From Kordiimonas marina (GTDB taxonomy: Bacteria > Pseudomonadota > Alphaproteobacteria > Sphingomonadales > Kordiimonadaceae): a stretch of DNA of 64,000 nt. The notes below the pieces were generated by a model, which made no database searches, was not told where the DNA came from, and saw nothing but the letters and a program-made list of their open reading frames with translations. Within the stretch, counting starts at the first letter, position 1, and every line of letters begins with the position of its first letter. Made by a program: the position numbers and the translations under genes. The stretch is taken from assembly GCF_023006325.1 (NCBI RefSeq), contig NZ_JAINDF010000002.1:372001-436000 (forward strand), given 5' to 3'. This document shows, one piece after another, positions 1 to 9,347 of the stretch.

Positions 1-2
1 CT

Positions 3-422
3 GTCGCCCAGGTGGTGATGAACGGCGCCATGATGTTCGCGGCCGACCTCACCCGGGCCATGTCCAGCCGGGGTTGTGTGATGGAGATGGACTTCATCCA
101 TGTCAAAAAAGACCGCCGCAAGGACAATGTCGACCTCGTCGCTGCGTCAGAATTGCCTGTCGAAGGCCGCGAAGTATTGGTGATCGACGACATATTCGAG
201 AACGGCCGGACGCTGTCTTTCGCCAGCAATTATTTTATGGCGCAGGGGGCTCAATCGGTCACAAGCGTTGTGTTGCTTGACAAAAGTGGGGGTCGAGCGA
301 CTAATATTAAGCCTGATTTCATTGGTTTCGAGTGCCCCGATATTTTTGTTATCGGTTATGGAATGGACATTGCATACAGATATAGGGAGCTGCCCTTCAT
401 CGGCAAAATGGGGCGCGCCTGA
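3..422 (+). CDS. hpt: Hypoxanthine phosphoribosyltransferase, 5' end outside the window
   Basis: Purine salvage enzyme that joins hypoxanthine or guanine to PRPP in the cytoplasm. The reading frame is open to the left edge, so the N-terminus is missing. The first visible residues resemble the family's conserved VLNGA(x)MFAADL stretch. The PRPP-binding loop is seen as VIDDIFENGRTL, close to the usual V(E/D)DIxD(T/S)GxTL but with E-N in place of D-T/S. The C-terminal aromatic segment with the base-contacting Phe-Ile-Gly-Phe region follows. The gene ends 40 bases before a CpdR-like regulator on the same strand, so the two may be co-transcribed. The family call is firm; the exact base preference cannot be read from the sequence. 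Confidence 0.85.
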   Translation, partial: VAQVVMNGAMMFAADLTRAMSSRGCVMEMDFIHVKKDRRKDNVDLVAASELPVEGREVLVIDDIFENGRTLSFASNYFMAQGAQSVTSVVLLDKSGGRATNIKPDFIGFECPDIFVIGYGMDIAYRYRELPFIGKMGRA

Positions 423-462
423 AAAATATTAATTTTTAAGTCCATCGCGGGAAGGAAATCCT

Positions 463-951
463 GTGGCTCGAATTTTGGTTGTAGAGGACGAGGAGTCCGT
501 CCGCGAATATGTTTCGCGGGTGCTCAGCATGCACGGCCACAGCGTCCTGACAGCCAATGACGGCGCCGAAGGCGTGGACCTGATGTCCGACCATCATTTC
601 GACCTGCTGATCACCGATATCGCCATGCCGCTGATGGACGGTATTTCGCTTGCGCTCAAGGTGCGGGCAAGTCGTCCGCATGTCCCGATCCTGATGATGA
701 CGGGCTATGCCAACGAACGCCAGCGCGCGCATAACCTGTCGCTGCTCATTGAAGGCGTGCTGTCGAAGCCCTTCTCGATGGACCAGCTTCTGTCAGCGGT
801 GAATGATGCCCTGAAGAAAAGCCGGGAGGCCCGGGGGCTTACACAGCACCCGGCGGCTCATCCATCACCAGCAGCGCAGCCTGCGCCTCAGCCCGAACCT
901 GTCAGCCAGGTCGGGACCTCATCGAGCGACAAGAGCTCTTCCAAAGACTGA
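463..951 (+). CDS. cpdR: CpdR-like single-domain response regulator with Pro/Ala/Ser-rich tail
   Basis: Receiver domain over residues 1-118, with acidic pair E8-D9, phosphoacceptor D52, T80 and K102 all in place, and no output domain. It resembles alphaproteobacterial CpdR, which when unphosphorylated helps bring substrates to the ClpXP protease at the cell pole; that role is inferred from sequence resemblance and context. The start has a good ribosome site (GGAAGG) 8-9 bases upstream. A tail of about 44 residues rich in Pro, Ala and Ser follows the domain, and its last part overlaps the 3' end of convergent lysA by 64 bases. Such a tail is unusual for a CpdR protein of about 120 residues. 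It could instead be another stand-alone receiver. Confidence 0.7.
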   Translation: MARILVVEDEESVREYVSRVLSMHGHSVLTANDGAEGVDLMSDHHFDLLITDIAMPLMDGISLALKVRASRPHVPILMMTGYANERQRAHNLSLLIEGVLSKPFSMDQLLSAVNDALKKSREARGLTQHPAAHPSPAAQPAPQPEPVSQVGTSSSDKSSSKD

Positions 952-2162
952 CGTTTGCGCACCACCGCGTAGCGCGTGTCATCCACCAGCACTTCCGGCA
1001 CCAGCGGCCGGCTGTTGTAGGTGGAGGACATAACGGCGCCATACGCCCCGGCTGACTTGATCGCGACCAGGTCCCCGGCCTTCAAGGGCGTGGTCTTGCG
1101 CGCTTTCGCGAAGGTGTCGCTGCTTTCGCACACGGGGCCGACGAAGTCCGCCTCCAGCGTGGCGTCGGTTTCGGCTTCGCGTACCGGCACGATGGCGTGA
1201 TAGGCGTCATACATCGCCGGGCGGCCGAGGTCGTTCATCGCGGCATCGAGGATATAGAAGGTGCGGTCGACGCCTTTTTTCTCATAAAGCATCCGCGTGA
1301 CCAGCACCCCGGCGTTCCCGGCGATCAGGCGGCCGGGCTCCAGGATGATGCCGCAATCGAGGTCACCCAGGACTTCACGGATCATGGTGCCATATTCGGC
1401 GGGCGCGGGCGGCGCGGCCTGTTCGGGGTCATACGGAATGCCAAGGCCGCCGCCGAGGTCGATATGACGGATGTCATGGCCTTTCGCGCGCAGGTCCTTC
1501 ACCAGCGTGACCACCTTGGCGAAAGCCTCACGGAACGGTGCGAGGTCGGTGAGCTGCGAGCCGATGTGAAGATCGACGCCGACGGCTTCCAGATGCTCCA
1601 ACTCCTTGATACGGGCATAAACCGCATCCACCCGCTGCCACGGAATGCCGAACTTGTTTTCCGACTTGCCGGTGGAGATTTTGGCGTGGGTCTTGGCGTC
1701 CACGTCCGGGTTCACCCGCACGCTGACAGGCGCCGTCAGGCCCATTTCCCCGGCGACGAGGTTGAGGACTTCAAGCTCGGCTTCGCTTTCGGCGTTGAAC
1801 TGCTTGATGCCCGCGCGCAAGGCCGCGTGCATTTCCTCAGGCGTTTTGCCGACACCGGAAAAGACGATGCGGTCACCCGGAATACCGGCCATCAGGGCGC
1901 GGGTCAGTTCGCCCAGGGACACCACGTCAGCCCCGGCGCCTTCACGCGCCAGGGTGCGCAGGACCGCCTGGTTGCTGTTGGCCTTGACCGCGAAGCAGAC
2001 GAGGGCGTGAACGCCCTGAAAGGCTTCGGAAAAGACCTGGAAGTGGCGCTTGAGCGTCGCCGTGGAATAGACATACACCGGCGTGCCAACCTCGAGCGCG
2101 ATGGTCTCCAGCGCGACGTCTTCGGCGGAAAGCTTGCCTTCTTTATAAGCGAAATGGTCCAT
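888..2162 (-). CDS. lysA: Diaminopimelate decarboxylase
   Basis: PLP enzyme that decarboxylates meso-diaminopimelate to L-lysine, the last step of lysine synthesis. The fold-III decarboxylase features are visible: the PLP lysine K60 in FAVKAN, HIGSQ at about 199-203, GGGLG at 237-241, EPGR at 275-278, and the active-site cysteine C345 in GPVCESSD. I chose the ATG at 2162, because a GGAG ribosome site lies 8 bases upstream; a longer frame to 2189 lacks one. The protein then has 424 residues, normal for the family. It is the last gene of argH-lptM-lysA. Its 3' end overlaps the convergent CpdR-like gene. Confidence 0.95.
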   Translation of the reverse strand: MDHFAYKEGKLSAEDVALETIALEVGTPVYVYSTATLKRHFQVFSEAFQGVHALVCFAVKANSNQAVLRTLAREGAGADVVSLGELTRALMAGIPGDRIVFSGVGKTPEEMHAALRAGIKQFNAESEAELEVLNLVAGEMGLTAPVSVRVNPDVDAKTHAKISTGKSENKFGIPWQRVDAVYARIKELEHLEAVGVDLHIGSQLTDLAPFREAFAKVVTLVKDLRAKGHDIRHIDLGGGLGIPYDPEQAAPPAPAEYGTMIREVLGDLDCGIILEPGRLIAGNAGVLVTRMLYEKKGVDRTFYILDAAMNDLGRPAMYDAYHAIVPVREAETDATLEADFVGPVCESSDTFAKARKTTPLKAGDLVAIKSAGAYGAVMSSTYNSRPLVPEVLVDDTRYAVVRKRQSLEELLSLDEVPTWLTGSG

Positions 2163-2203
2163 GGGCGGGACTCCTTCAGGGGCGCGCATGCGGGCCGGGG
2201 TTG

Positions 2204-2320
2204 TTACCCGGCCGGTTTTTCCTGATAGGCGGGCGGCGGGTTCACGTCACCCTTCTTGCCACAGGCGCTGAGGTTGAGGCCAAGGGCAATAAGCCCGGCA
2301 ATCATGACCAGCTTTTTCAT
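2204..2320 (-). CDS. lptM: Small lipoprotein of the LptM (YifL) type
   Basis: A 38-residue lipoprotein: start MKKLVMIAG, hydrophobic signal, lipobox LSAC with the lipidated cysteine at 20, then GKKGDV and a short Pro-rich end. The Cys-Gly-x-Lys-Gly start of the mature part is the hallmark of the LptM family, which in E. coli helps oxidative maturation of the LptD translocon in the outer membrane. In alphaproteobacteria a gene like this typically sits between argH and lysA, as here. Its ATG overlaps the argH TGA by four bases (ATGA), so it is translationally coupled. It is easily missed because of its size. Confidence 0.85.
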   Translation of the reverse strand: MKKLVMIAGLIALGLNLSACGKKGDVNPPPAYQEKPAG

Positions 2321-3789
2321 TTCAGGCTCTCCTTCGCGGCCTTGACGGCGGCGCGCACATTTTCGGGCGCGGTGCCGCCGAACGAGGTGCGGCTCATGAC
2401 CGAGGCGTCGACGGTCAGCACATCATACACATCCGCGGTAATGCGCGGCTCAACCGCCTGCATGGCATCGAGCGGCAGGGCGGAAAGGTCGATGCCGCGG
2501 GTTTCGGCTTCCTTGACCACGGCGCCGGTCACATGGTGCGCGTCCCTAAACGGCAGGCCCAACACGCGGACGAGCCAGTCAGCCAGGTCGGTCGCGGTCG
2601 AGAAGCCCTGGCCCGCGGCCTTTTTCATCGCGCTTGTGTTGGGGCGGAAGTCCTGCATCATGCCGGTCATGGCGGCGAGGCACAGGGCGAAATCGTCCAC
2701 GGCCTGGAACACGGGTTCCTTGTCTTCCTGCATGTCCTTCGAATAGGCGAGCGGCAGGCCCTTCATCACCACCATCAGCCCGTTCTGCGCGCCCATGATG
2801 CGGCCGACTTTTGCGCGGATCAGCTCGGCGGCGTCCGGGTTGCGCTTCTGCGGCATGATCGAGGAGCCGGTCGAGAAGCCGTCCGACAGTTCGAGGAAGC
2901 GGAAGGCGGCGCTGGCCCACAGCACGATCTCATCAGCCAGGCGGGACAGATGCACGGCCGAGATGGTCAGGACGGACAGGAACTCAAGCGCGAAATCCCG
3001 CGCCGAGACGGCGTCGAGCGAATTGGCCATCGGCCGGTCGAAGCCGAGCGCTTCGCTGGTCATGTGCCGGTCGATCGGGAAGCTGGTGCCCGCAAGCGCA
3101 GCCGCGCCCAGCGGGTTCTCGTTCACGCGCTTGCGGCAATCGGCAAGGCGGGCGCGGTCCCGGCTCAACATTTCATAGTAAGCCATAAGGTGATGGCCGA
3201 GCGTCACCGGCTGCGCGGTCTGCAAATGGGTGAAGCCGGGCATGACATCGCCCGCATGCTTTTCGGCCTCGTCAACGATCGCACCCAGAAGGCCAGCGTA
3301 AGCCACATCGAGCTGGTCGATGGCGCCCCTGACCCACAGGCGAAAATCGGTCGCGACCTGGTCGTTGCGGGACCGGCCGGTATGGAGCCGCGCGCCGGCG
3401 TCACCGACGAGCTCGCGCAGGCGGGCTTCCACATGCATGTGAATGTCTTCAAGCTCGGGCTTGTATTCCATTTCCCCGGCTTCGATTTCGGCCTGGACCT
3501 GGTCCAGCCCCTTATGGATGGCGTCCTTGTCGGCCTCAGTAATGATGCCCGCTTTCGCCAGCATGGCCGAATGCGCCTTCGAGCCCGCAATATCCTCACG
3601 GTAGAGGCGCCGGTCAAACCCGATCGAGGCATTGATTTCCTGCATGATGGCCGACGGTCCACCGCCGAAACGGCCGCCCCACATGCTCTGGCCCTTGCCC
3701 GCATCAGCAGCTGTGCGCTGATTTGTCCCGGTTTTGTGATCGGTCACGGCCTTGCCTTTCTCATTGGTCTTACTATGGTGGTCGCTCAT
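2317..3789 (-). CDS. argH: Argininosuccinate lyase
   Basis: Splits argininosuccinate into arginine and fumarate, the final step of arginine synthesis. The fumarase/aspartase superfamily signature [12 protein letters not shown] is at about 308-319, HTGRSRNDQ at about 136-144 and THLQTAQP at about 187-194. The frame as drawn has 490 residues. The first 35 are polar and not expected in the family, whose members start close to MWGGRF; that Met is at 3684. No strong ribosome site supports either start, so the N-terminus is uncertain. First gene of an argH-lptM-lysA operon, divergent from the tlpA-type gene with only 23 bases between the two longest frames. Confidence 0.95.
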   Translation of the reverse strand: MSDHHSKTNEKGKAVTDHKTGTNQRTAADAGKGQSMWGGRFGGGPSAIMQEINASIGFDRRLYREDIAGSKAHSAMLAKAGIITEADKDAIHKGLDQVQAEIEAGEMEYKPELEDIHMHVEARLRELVGDAGARLHTGRSRNDQVATDFRLWVRGAIDQLDVAYAGLLGAIVDEAEKHAGDVMPGFTHLQTAQPVTLGHHLMAYYEMLSRDRARLADCRKRVNENPLGAAALAGTSFPIDRHMTSEALGFDRPMANSLDAVSARDFALEFLSVLTISAVHLSRLADEIVLWASAAFRFLELSDGFSTGSSIMPQKRNPDAAELIRAKVGRIMGAQNGLMVVMKGLPLAYSKDMQEDKEPVFQAVDDFALCLAAMTGMMQDFRPNTSAMKKAAGQGFSTATDLADWLVRVLGLPFRDAHHVTGAVVKEAETRGIDLSALPLDAMQAVEPRITADVYDVLTVDASVMSRTSFGGTAPENVRAAVKAAKESLK

Positions 3790-3812
3790 GTTTCTAATAC
3801 CTGGAGGGATAC

Positions 3813-4400
3813 ATGCCTAAGAAGGCCCTCATCCTTATCGTTGGTCTCATTGTTGCCATCGGCGCTGGCGCCGCAGCTTATCGGGCAATGATGCCCGGCA
3901 CAATGTCTGATGCACCGATAAATTCTTATCTGAAGGGCGAGATGGCCAAGCTGTCCTTGCCCGAGAAGCCGGTGAATATTGGTGACTATCGGGTCCTTAT
4001 CCCGGGGGAACGCGCGATCAGGATCAGCTCCCTCAAGGGCAAGGCGCTGCTTGTCAATATATGGGCGCCCTGGTGTGCCCCGTGCCGCGAGGAAATGCCG
4101 GAACTTGCCAACCTCCAGAAGAAGCTGGGCGATGACAAGTTCGAGGTTGTGGCCATCAGCGTCGGCAAGGGCAGCCTCGGTGAAGCGCAGGACACGCTGG
4201 ATGAATGGGGCATCAAGGGCCTCAATGTTTATGCAGACCCATCTATGAAGATCGCGTTCGAGCTTGCCAAGGGGGCGCTGCCGACCAGCTTTATCGTCGG
4301 TGCCGACGGCAAGGTCCGCGCCATGTATCTCGGCCCGCTCAAGTGGGACGGCGATGACGCGGTCAAGCTCTTCACCGCGCTGAAGGCAGGCAAGATCTAA
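3813..4400 (+). CDS. tlpA: TlpA-type membrane-anchored thioredoxin
   Basis: A 195-residue protein with one N-terminal membrane anchor (about residues 5-25) and a periplasmic thioredoxin fold. The redox motif is WCAPC with cysteines 88 and 91, and the cis-proline loop is at P157 (GALPTS). TlpA-family proteins reduce disulfides in the periplasm, for example during cytochrome oxidase or cytochrome c maturation; the exact client is not readable here. The start follows a GGAGGG ribosome site. The divergent position relative to argH is conserved in many alphaproteobacteria. Confidence 0.85.
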   Translation: MPKKALILIVGLIVAIGAGAAAYRAMMPGTMSDAPINSYLKGEMAKLSLPEKPVNIGDYRVLIPGERAIRISSLKGKALLVNIWAPWCAPCREEMPELANLQKKLGDDKFEVVAISVGKGSLGEAQDTLDEWGIKGLNVYADPSMKIAFELAKGALPTSFIVGADGKVRAMYLGPLKWDGDDAVKLFTALKAGKI

Positions 4401-4440
4401 ATCCGCCAGCCTTCAGGTCAGCCTTCAGGCCTGTAAAGAA

Positions 4441-5118
4441 TTAGCCCAGGTGTGTGGCGTCAGGGGCGATCTCGTCCTGCGTCACCACCTGGGTTTCCTT
4501 TGCCGCGGCTTCATACCAGGCGTTCACAAACGGATAGGCGCGCACGGCGTCCCGGTAGGCGCTCGCGGTTTTGCTGAGGCCGATGCCATAGCTGAGGAAG
4601 CGCGCCACCACCGGGGCATACATCATGTCCGCCGCGGAAAAGCCGCCGAACAGGAAATCGCCACCCGCGCCGAAACGCTCCCGCGCTTCTGCCCACAGGG
4701 CATCGATCCGGCTGACATTTTTCTGAACCGCGTCTGAGAGCGTGAGGCCGTGCCGCTGATCCCGCAGGTTCATTGGTGCCGCCGCGCGGAGCGCCATGAA
4801 GCCGCTGTGCATTTCCGCGACGATCGAGCGGGCAAAGCCGTAAGCTGCCATCTCGTCCGGCCACCAGAAACGCCCGGGCGCCAGCCGGGCGCAATAATCG
4901 ATGATCGCCAGCGAATCCCAGACCTTCACATCGCCATGCTGAAGCGCGGGCACGAAGCCGGACGGCGACAGCGTCTTGATGCGCTCATGAAATTCAGGGG
5001 TGTCGAGCGGAAGGTTGATTTCCGAGAACTCGAGCCCGGTGTGGGTGACCGCCAGCCAGCCGCGGAGCGACCAGCTTGAATAGGTTTTGGTGCCGGTGAT
5101 GATGGTCAGGTCTGTCAT
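4441..5118 (-). CDS. Glutathione S-transferase family protein
   Basis: A 225-residue protein with an N-terminal thioredoxin-like domain: TYSSWSLRGW holds a likely catalytic Ser/Tyr at residues 12-14, and SPSGFVPAL has the cis-proline. An all-helical C-terminal domain follows. I start at the ATG at 5118 (MTDLTII); the frame continues upstream to 5331, but those 71 residues lack family character and would run into the next intergenic region. It could act in detoxification or as a glutathione lyase; the substrate is unknown. It converges with tlpA, whose stop is 40 bases away. Confidence 0.85.
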   Translation of the reverse strand: MTDLTIITGTKTYSSWSLRGWLAVTHTGLEFSEINLPLDTPEFHERIKTLSPSGFVPALQHGDVKVWDSLAIIDYCARLAPGRFWWPDEMAAYGFARSIVAEMHSGFMALRAAAPMNLRDQRHGLTLSDAVQKNVSRIDALWAEARERFGAGGDFLFGGFSAADMMYAPVVARFLSYGIGLSKTASAYRDAVRAYPFVNAWYEAAAKETQVVTQDEIAPDATHLG

Positions 5119-5240
5119 GAGGAAGCCCTTTTGCCAAATGATGAAAACACGAGTATGAAGTCCTGCTCTCCCTGGCAGGGTGGAAGCAATTTTTTTAAGC
5201 CACCTACTATTGATCAAATCTGGGTAATTGTCCCCATGGT

Positions 5241-6872
5241 TTATTTTGTTAGTCCCGTTAGTCCCGCGATTAGGAAAGTGGCCAGGACATAGCCCATCAG
5301 GGTGTGGACATAGAAATAATAGCGGACACAATCTTTTTTGAGTTCAATTGCATAGTGAGCGTCCCTGAGTTTCACAAAGGGAAGTAGCATGTCTAGAGAA
5401 TAGATGAGGCCCAGCGGCTGGTCATCTAGGTCCTTCTCCTCGTTGTATCTGAGGAAAAAGTAGCCTACGAGCACCAGAATGCCAATCCACCAGAGAGACC
5501 GGAACTGATAGTTTCCGTAGCCATATCCTATGGTGGCCATAAGCAGGGTCTGCCATATCCATTCAAGGCAGTTTGTTTGGTGCCGGACGTGTTCGCGACC
5601 GGCAAAAAGAATGTGGTTGGCCTCGTTATATTTTCCGTAGTAGCGCAGGACGGAAGCTAATTGCTCATAAGGATAGGTGGATGATGCGGGGTCGCGCGCC
5701 AGCCAGTCCTGATATTGGCTAACGGGCCGCTCCAGAACGTCAGACTGATGTTCATTCAAGATGGGGCCCCCAAGGCGCTGATATTTGAAGCCTTGCAGAT
5801 CAATTGTTGCAGGCCATGAGTCATTTGAATCCACCAAAGTGGTAGCTGCAGTATTCCGCAAAATCAGCTTTGCTCCTTCACGCCATGTTGGCGGGCCTCT
5901 TCGCCTAGCGGAAGGGTCATCTTGTGCGGCCAGGATATTCTGCCGGGTCATGGTGCCAAGATTGAGATCACCCTCGATAACCGTGCTTGTCAGGTTCACG
6001 GTGCTAAAGTTTCCGCCCGATATATCGACATTGCCAATGTGGGCGAGATTGATCCTAACTTCTTCTTCAGCTGTAAACTGTTGTCGCAGCCAGACATTGC
6101 CTTTGACTTGGATTCCACCCATGAGCAGCTTGCCGTGAACAATGGCGCCGGAAAGGTCGACGAGCCGGTCGATGTTTGCGATGGACATGTTTAAAGTCTG
6201 AAATTCTGTTGGGGTGTGGGCAATCAGTGCGTCTCCCACGGTAGTAGAGTCCAATCTGACGTTCTTGAGGAATTTTGCGCCAGTCATGTTGAATCTTCCG
6301 TTTATGGTGGAAGCAGCAAAAGACGTGTCGTCAGCAAATATGCTGTTTTGCAGGAACAGGAATCTTCCTACCTGCGAGGTTTCCATGGTGAAACGGCCGG
6401 AAATGTAGCTGGATCGTATTACAAGAGCATTTGTCAGTATGCTGCGAGAGAGATCAACGCCCTTTTCAAAGCGAGATCTCTCGATGAACAACGTGAAGGG
6501 GATCTTGCCATCAGAAAGGTGGAGAGTTTCATTGAACCAGGCACCAGATATGAATATGCCATGCCTGTTGATACACTCCCGATAAGGTTTATCGAACAAT
6601 ATCGTCTCGATGAACGCACTACTGAGCTTCCTGGTTTCATCCCAACCATCACTTTTGTTAACAGCAGGAGAGGCGCCGGCTTTTTGGTTGAAGTCTGCGC
6701 TCAGGTGGTTGGATATTTGCTGCCATGCCCAGCGTTCGGCAGATGTCCAACTGGATTGAGGCGGGGTGGGACAGTCCGAACGGGCGGATGTGCTGGTTGA
6801 AGAGGCTTCTACGGGAGGCCCGATAACAATAATGGCCAGAGCAATGACCATATACCCCCATATCGTACGCAT
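5241..6872 (-). CDS. Exported beta-helix-like protein with C-terminal membrane domain
   Basis: A 543-residue protein. A signal peptide (about 1-23) leads into a Cys-containing N-terminal segment. Residues of about 105-310 show loosely repeated five-residue periodicity (short hydrophobic, then N/D/S/T turns), suggesting a pentapeptide-type beta-helix. After about residue 410 come two to three membrane segments: GYGYGNYQFRSLWWIGILVL, the region around YSLDMLLPFVKLRDAH, and HTLMGYVLATFLIAGLTGL. That C-terminal pattern (GYG, YSLDxLLP, then a final AGLTG segment) recurs in proteins loosely named membrane-associated oxidoreductases or pentapeptide-repeat membrane proteins, of unknown function. Base composition is clearly more AT-rich than the neighbours, a sign of possible transfer. 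I do not know its function. Confidence 0.7.
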   Translation of the reverse strand: MRTIWGYMVIALAIIVIGPPVEASSTSTSARSDCPTPPQSSWTSAERWAWQQISNHLSADFNQKAGASPAVNKSDGWDETRKLSSAFIETILFDKPYRECINRHGIFISGAWFNETLHLSDGKIPFTLFIERSRFEKGVDLSRSILTNALVIRSSYISGRFTMETSQVGRFLFLQNSIFADDTSFAASTINGRFNMTGAKFLKNVRLDSTTVGDALIAHTPTEFQTLNMSIANIDRLVDLSGAIVHGKLLMGGIQVKGNVWLRQQFTAEEEVRINLAHIGNVDISGGNFSTVNLTSTVIEGDLNLGTMTRQNILAAQDDPSARRRGPPTWREGAKLILRNTAATTLVDSNDSWPATIDLQGFKYQRLGGPILNEHQSDVLERPVSQYQDWLARDPASSTYPYEQLASVLRYYGKYNEANHILFAGREHVRHQTNCLEWIWQTLLMATIGYGYGNYQFRSLWWIGILVLVGYFFLRYNEEKDLDDQPLGLIYSLDMLLPFVKLRDAHYAIELKKDCVRYYFYVHTLMGYVLATFLIAGLTGLTK

Positions 6873-7068
6873 GTTCTATGCCCCCTAATATGTACTCCAT
6901 TGGCCTCAATACTGCACAATTATATATTATAATAATACAATTGATAATTGTTATTGTGTTGACATAGGAAGTGTCCCAGTTTTGGTGTCCGTACTTTTCT
7001 TTATATTCCTGCTGTTTTTTGACCCCCATTGCTCATAAGAAGAGAGCCGGATAGAAGCGAGGTTTTCA

Positions 7069-7938
7069 ATGGCGCATATGGACAGGTTTGGTCCGCTGGT
7101 TACAAGCCAGCAAAACGCACGGGTGAAGGCGGCGCGGTCGCTGGCGCAGAAGAAGTTCCGCCAGAAGGACCGGACGTTCCTGGCCGAGGGCGAAGCTTTC
7201 CTGCGCATGGGGCTCAAGGCCGGGTTCGAGCTTCGCGAAGTCTTCGTGATCGATGACAGCCTCAGCCGTATCGACGACCTGCTTCATGCGGGCCATGTTC
7301 GCGCGCGCGATGTGGCGCTGACCACGCCTGCGGTGCAGGCCTCTCTCGCCGGACGGGACAACCCGCAGGCGGTGATCTCGGTCTTCCGGCAGAAGGCGCT
7401 GACGCTTGATGAGGTCGAGCTGAAGGAAAATGCCCTGTGGGTGGCGCTGCAGGAACCGCGGGACCCCGGCAACCTGGGGACCGTCATCCGCACGGCGGAT
7501 GCCGCAGGCGCTGACGGTGTCATCCTCCTCGGCGGCGGGTGTGACCCTTACGGTCCTGAGGTGGTGCGTGCCAGCATGGGCTCGCTGTTCGCGGTGCCGG
7601 TTATCCGCGCCGATCTGAAGGCCTTCCGCGACTGGCAGACCATGGCGGCCACGCCCGGGCAGACGGTCGGTCTCGCGCTTGAAGGCAGCACGATCTATAC
7701 CGACGCCGAGTATAGCGCCCCGCTGATCCTGATGGCCGGGAACGAACAGACCGGCCTGCCGGAGGCCTACCGCGCGGCGTGTGACCGCCTCATCCATATC
7801 CCGATGGCGGGGGAGGCGGAATCACTCAATCTCGCCGTCTCAACCGCGATCGTGCTCTATCATGCCGCCCATGCGCTGCACCGGTTCCAGGGCGAACGCG
7901 CTACCCCGTCCACGCTGGATTTCAAGCCGCAGGGCTGA
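7069..7938 (+). CDS. TrmH/SpoU-family RNA 2'-O-methyltransferase
   Basis: A 289-residue SPOUT methyltransferase acting on rRNA or tRNA with S-adenosylmethionine. The N-terminal substrate-binding domain starts with the typical NARVKAARSLAQKKFRQKD stretch. The catalytic knot shows motif 1 (EPRDPGNLGTVIRTADAAG), motif 2 (LILMAGNEQTGLP) and motif 3 (IPMAGEAESLNLAVSTAIVLY). This domain order is that of RlmB/TsnR-like enzymes; which nucleotide it modifies is not readable. It starts at the ATG at 7069 after a short GCGAGG site. The downstream orphan gene on the same strand begins about 100 bases later and may share its transcript. Confidence 0.88.
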   Translation: MAHMDRFGPLVTSQQNARVKAARSLAQKKFRQKDRTFLAEGEAFLRMGLKAGFELREVFVIDDSLSRIDDLLHAGHVRARDVALTTPAVQASLAGRDNPQAVISVFRQKALTLDEVELKENALWVALQEPRDPGNLGTVIRTADAAGADGVILLGGGCDPYGPEVVRASMGSLFAVPVIRADLKAFRDWQTMAATPGQTVGLALEGSTIYTDAEYSAPLILMAGNEQTGLPEAYRAACDRLIHIPMAGEAESLNLAVSTAIVLYHAAHALHRFQGERATPSTLDFKPQG

Positions 7939-8036
7939 CGTCCGGGGCTGCCTTTTTCCGTACCGCCGCAGGTTCACAGAATCCCGTCCCCGTCCGTATT
8001 CAGTCTGAACCCAGGCTATAGGACAGGGAGAGCAGC

Positions 8037-9269
8037 ATGATCATCAGTTACGATACGGACTCGGAAGATACCGAAGGCAACAAGGTCCTTCCTGGCCTTG
8101 TGAACAACATCAACGCGGCGATCGCGGAGCGGATCGAAGCCTCCGGCGGCCTGGCGAACATTGGCCACTATCAGCTTTTCGGCTCGCCTGAGGGCCAGCA
8201 TCTTCTGGATGACCTGCCGGGAATGCTGAATTTCACCACGCTCACCTTCTATTTCAAGTCCGGCAAGGACCCGGCGGGCCTGTGCCCGATGCAGGGGCTC
8301 GAGGGCACGACCGACACGTCGGCCTCCATCCTTTATGGCAGCAAGGTGACGTCGCAAAGCGCGCCGCTTGCTTTCAGCAATTTCGATGTGATCACCGAGC
8401 TGACCACCTTCTATGCCTACACCAATATTACGTCCGAGCAGAAGCGCTATGGCCGCCGGTTGGTGGCGCTGAATGTGGTTGGCTATAAGGACGGCGCCGC
8501 CGCCACGGCCTTCGTCATGCCGACCACGAAGGGCAAGCTCTCGGGCGCGACCGACTTGGCTTCCCTGCGGACGAAGGTGGAGGAATTCAATGGCGGCAGC
8601 AGCTACCAGATCGGCGAGCTGACGGTGCCGATGAACCTGTCGCTCAAGGCTGGTGACAAACGGGTGAATATCATCAATGTCGGCCTGAACCAGTTCAAGG
8701 GGAAGAGCTGCTATTATATCGCCGGGATCGGGCTTTATAGCGGCCTGCCGAACGCCAGTTTCGCCTTTGAAAGTGCCAAGGTCACCAAGGTTGAATTCCT
8801 CTTGGATTTCGAGCAGGTGGCGCGCACGGGGGATGGTGACTTCGGTTCCTACGAAGTTACCTTCCAGGCCACCAACAGCAACCGCAACCTGGAAATTTCC
8901 CAAACCGGCAGCACCCACACGCTGACTGTGCCGTCGGTCAGTGTCGGGGTCTTTCAGGGTGCCAGCGTCGGTATCGGCAGCCCCTACAGCTACAGCCGGA
9001 CCTCGATGAAAAGCCGCCAGAAGGAAAAGTCGGACCAGACCCAACTGACCGAAAAGCTGACGGTGGCCCTACCGCAGACCTATTACCAGCTGAAGCATTT
9101 CACCGGGGCGAAGGTGGAGGATGTGATGGCGACCATCAGGGTTACCACCAAACCGCGGGAGGACAGCGACGACACCCAGGTCAACAGTGTCTCCGTGCCG
9201 CTCGGCCAGAAGCTTTTGTTGTGTGCGACCGAGGATGCCGTGGCCAACACCGTGGTCGCCACGATCTGA
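8037..9269 (+). CDS. Orphan 410-residue protein, no family recognised
   Basis: A cytoplasmic-looking protein without signal peptide or membrane segments, starting after a GGGAGAG ribosome site. The sequence is soluble, rich in Thr, Ser, Val and Gly, and dominated by short beta-type segments. It has a middle part resembling a jelly-roll-like alternation (residues of about 170-300) and a C-terminal stretch of Lys, Thr and Gln around residue 320-350. I recognise no catalytic motif. Codon use resembles the neighbours, so it looks native. It is closed by a strong hairpin terminator. A secreted or particle-forming structural protein is possible but unsupported. Confidence 0.65.
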   Translation: MIISYDTDSEDTEGNKVLPGLVNNINAAIAERIEASGGLANIGHYQLFGSPEGQHLLDDLPGMLNFTTLTFYFKSGKDPAGLCPMQGLEGTTDTSASILYGSKVTSQSAPLAFSNFDVITELTTFYAYTNITSEQKRYGRRLVALNVVGYKDGAAATAFVMPTTKGKLSGATDLASLRTKVEEFNGGSSYQIGELTVPMNLSLKAGDKRVNIINVGLNQFKGKSCYYIAGIGLYSGLPNASFAFESAKVTKVEFLLDFEQVARTGDGDFGSYEVTFQATNSNRNLEISQTGSTHTLTVPSVSVGVFQGASVGIGSPYSYSRTSMKSRQKEKSDQTQLTEKLTVALPQTYYQLKHFTGAKVEDVMATIRVTTKPREDSDDTQVNSVSVPLGQKLLLCATEDAVANTVVATI

Positions 9270-9294
9270 CGCACAGCTTCGGTGGGGCTATAAG

Positions 9295-9333
9295 AAAACG
9301 GCCCGAGGTGGAATGCCTGGGCCGTTTTTCTTT
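9295..9333. terminator. Bidirectional hairpin terminator
   Basis: Perfect 10-base stem (AAAACGGCCC, 9295-9304, with GGGCCGTTTT, 9319-9328) and a 14-base loop, with A's before and T's after. It sits between the convergent orphan gene and the 3-hydroxybutyryl-CoA dehydrogenase gene and can serve both. Confidence 0.85.
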
Positions 9334-9347
9334 TGCGTTTTTTAAGC

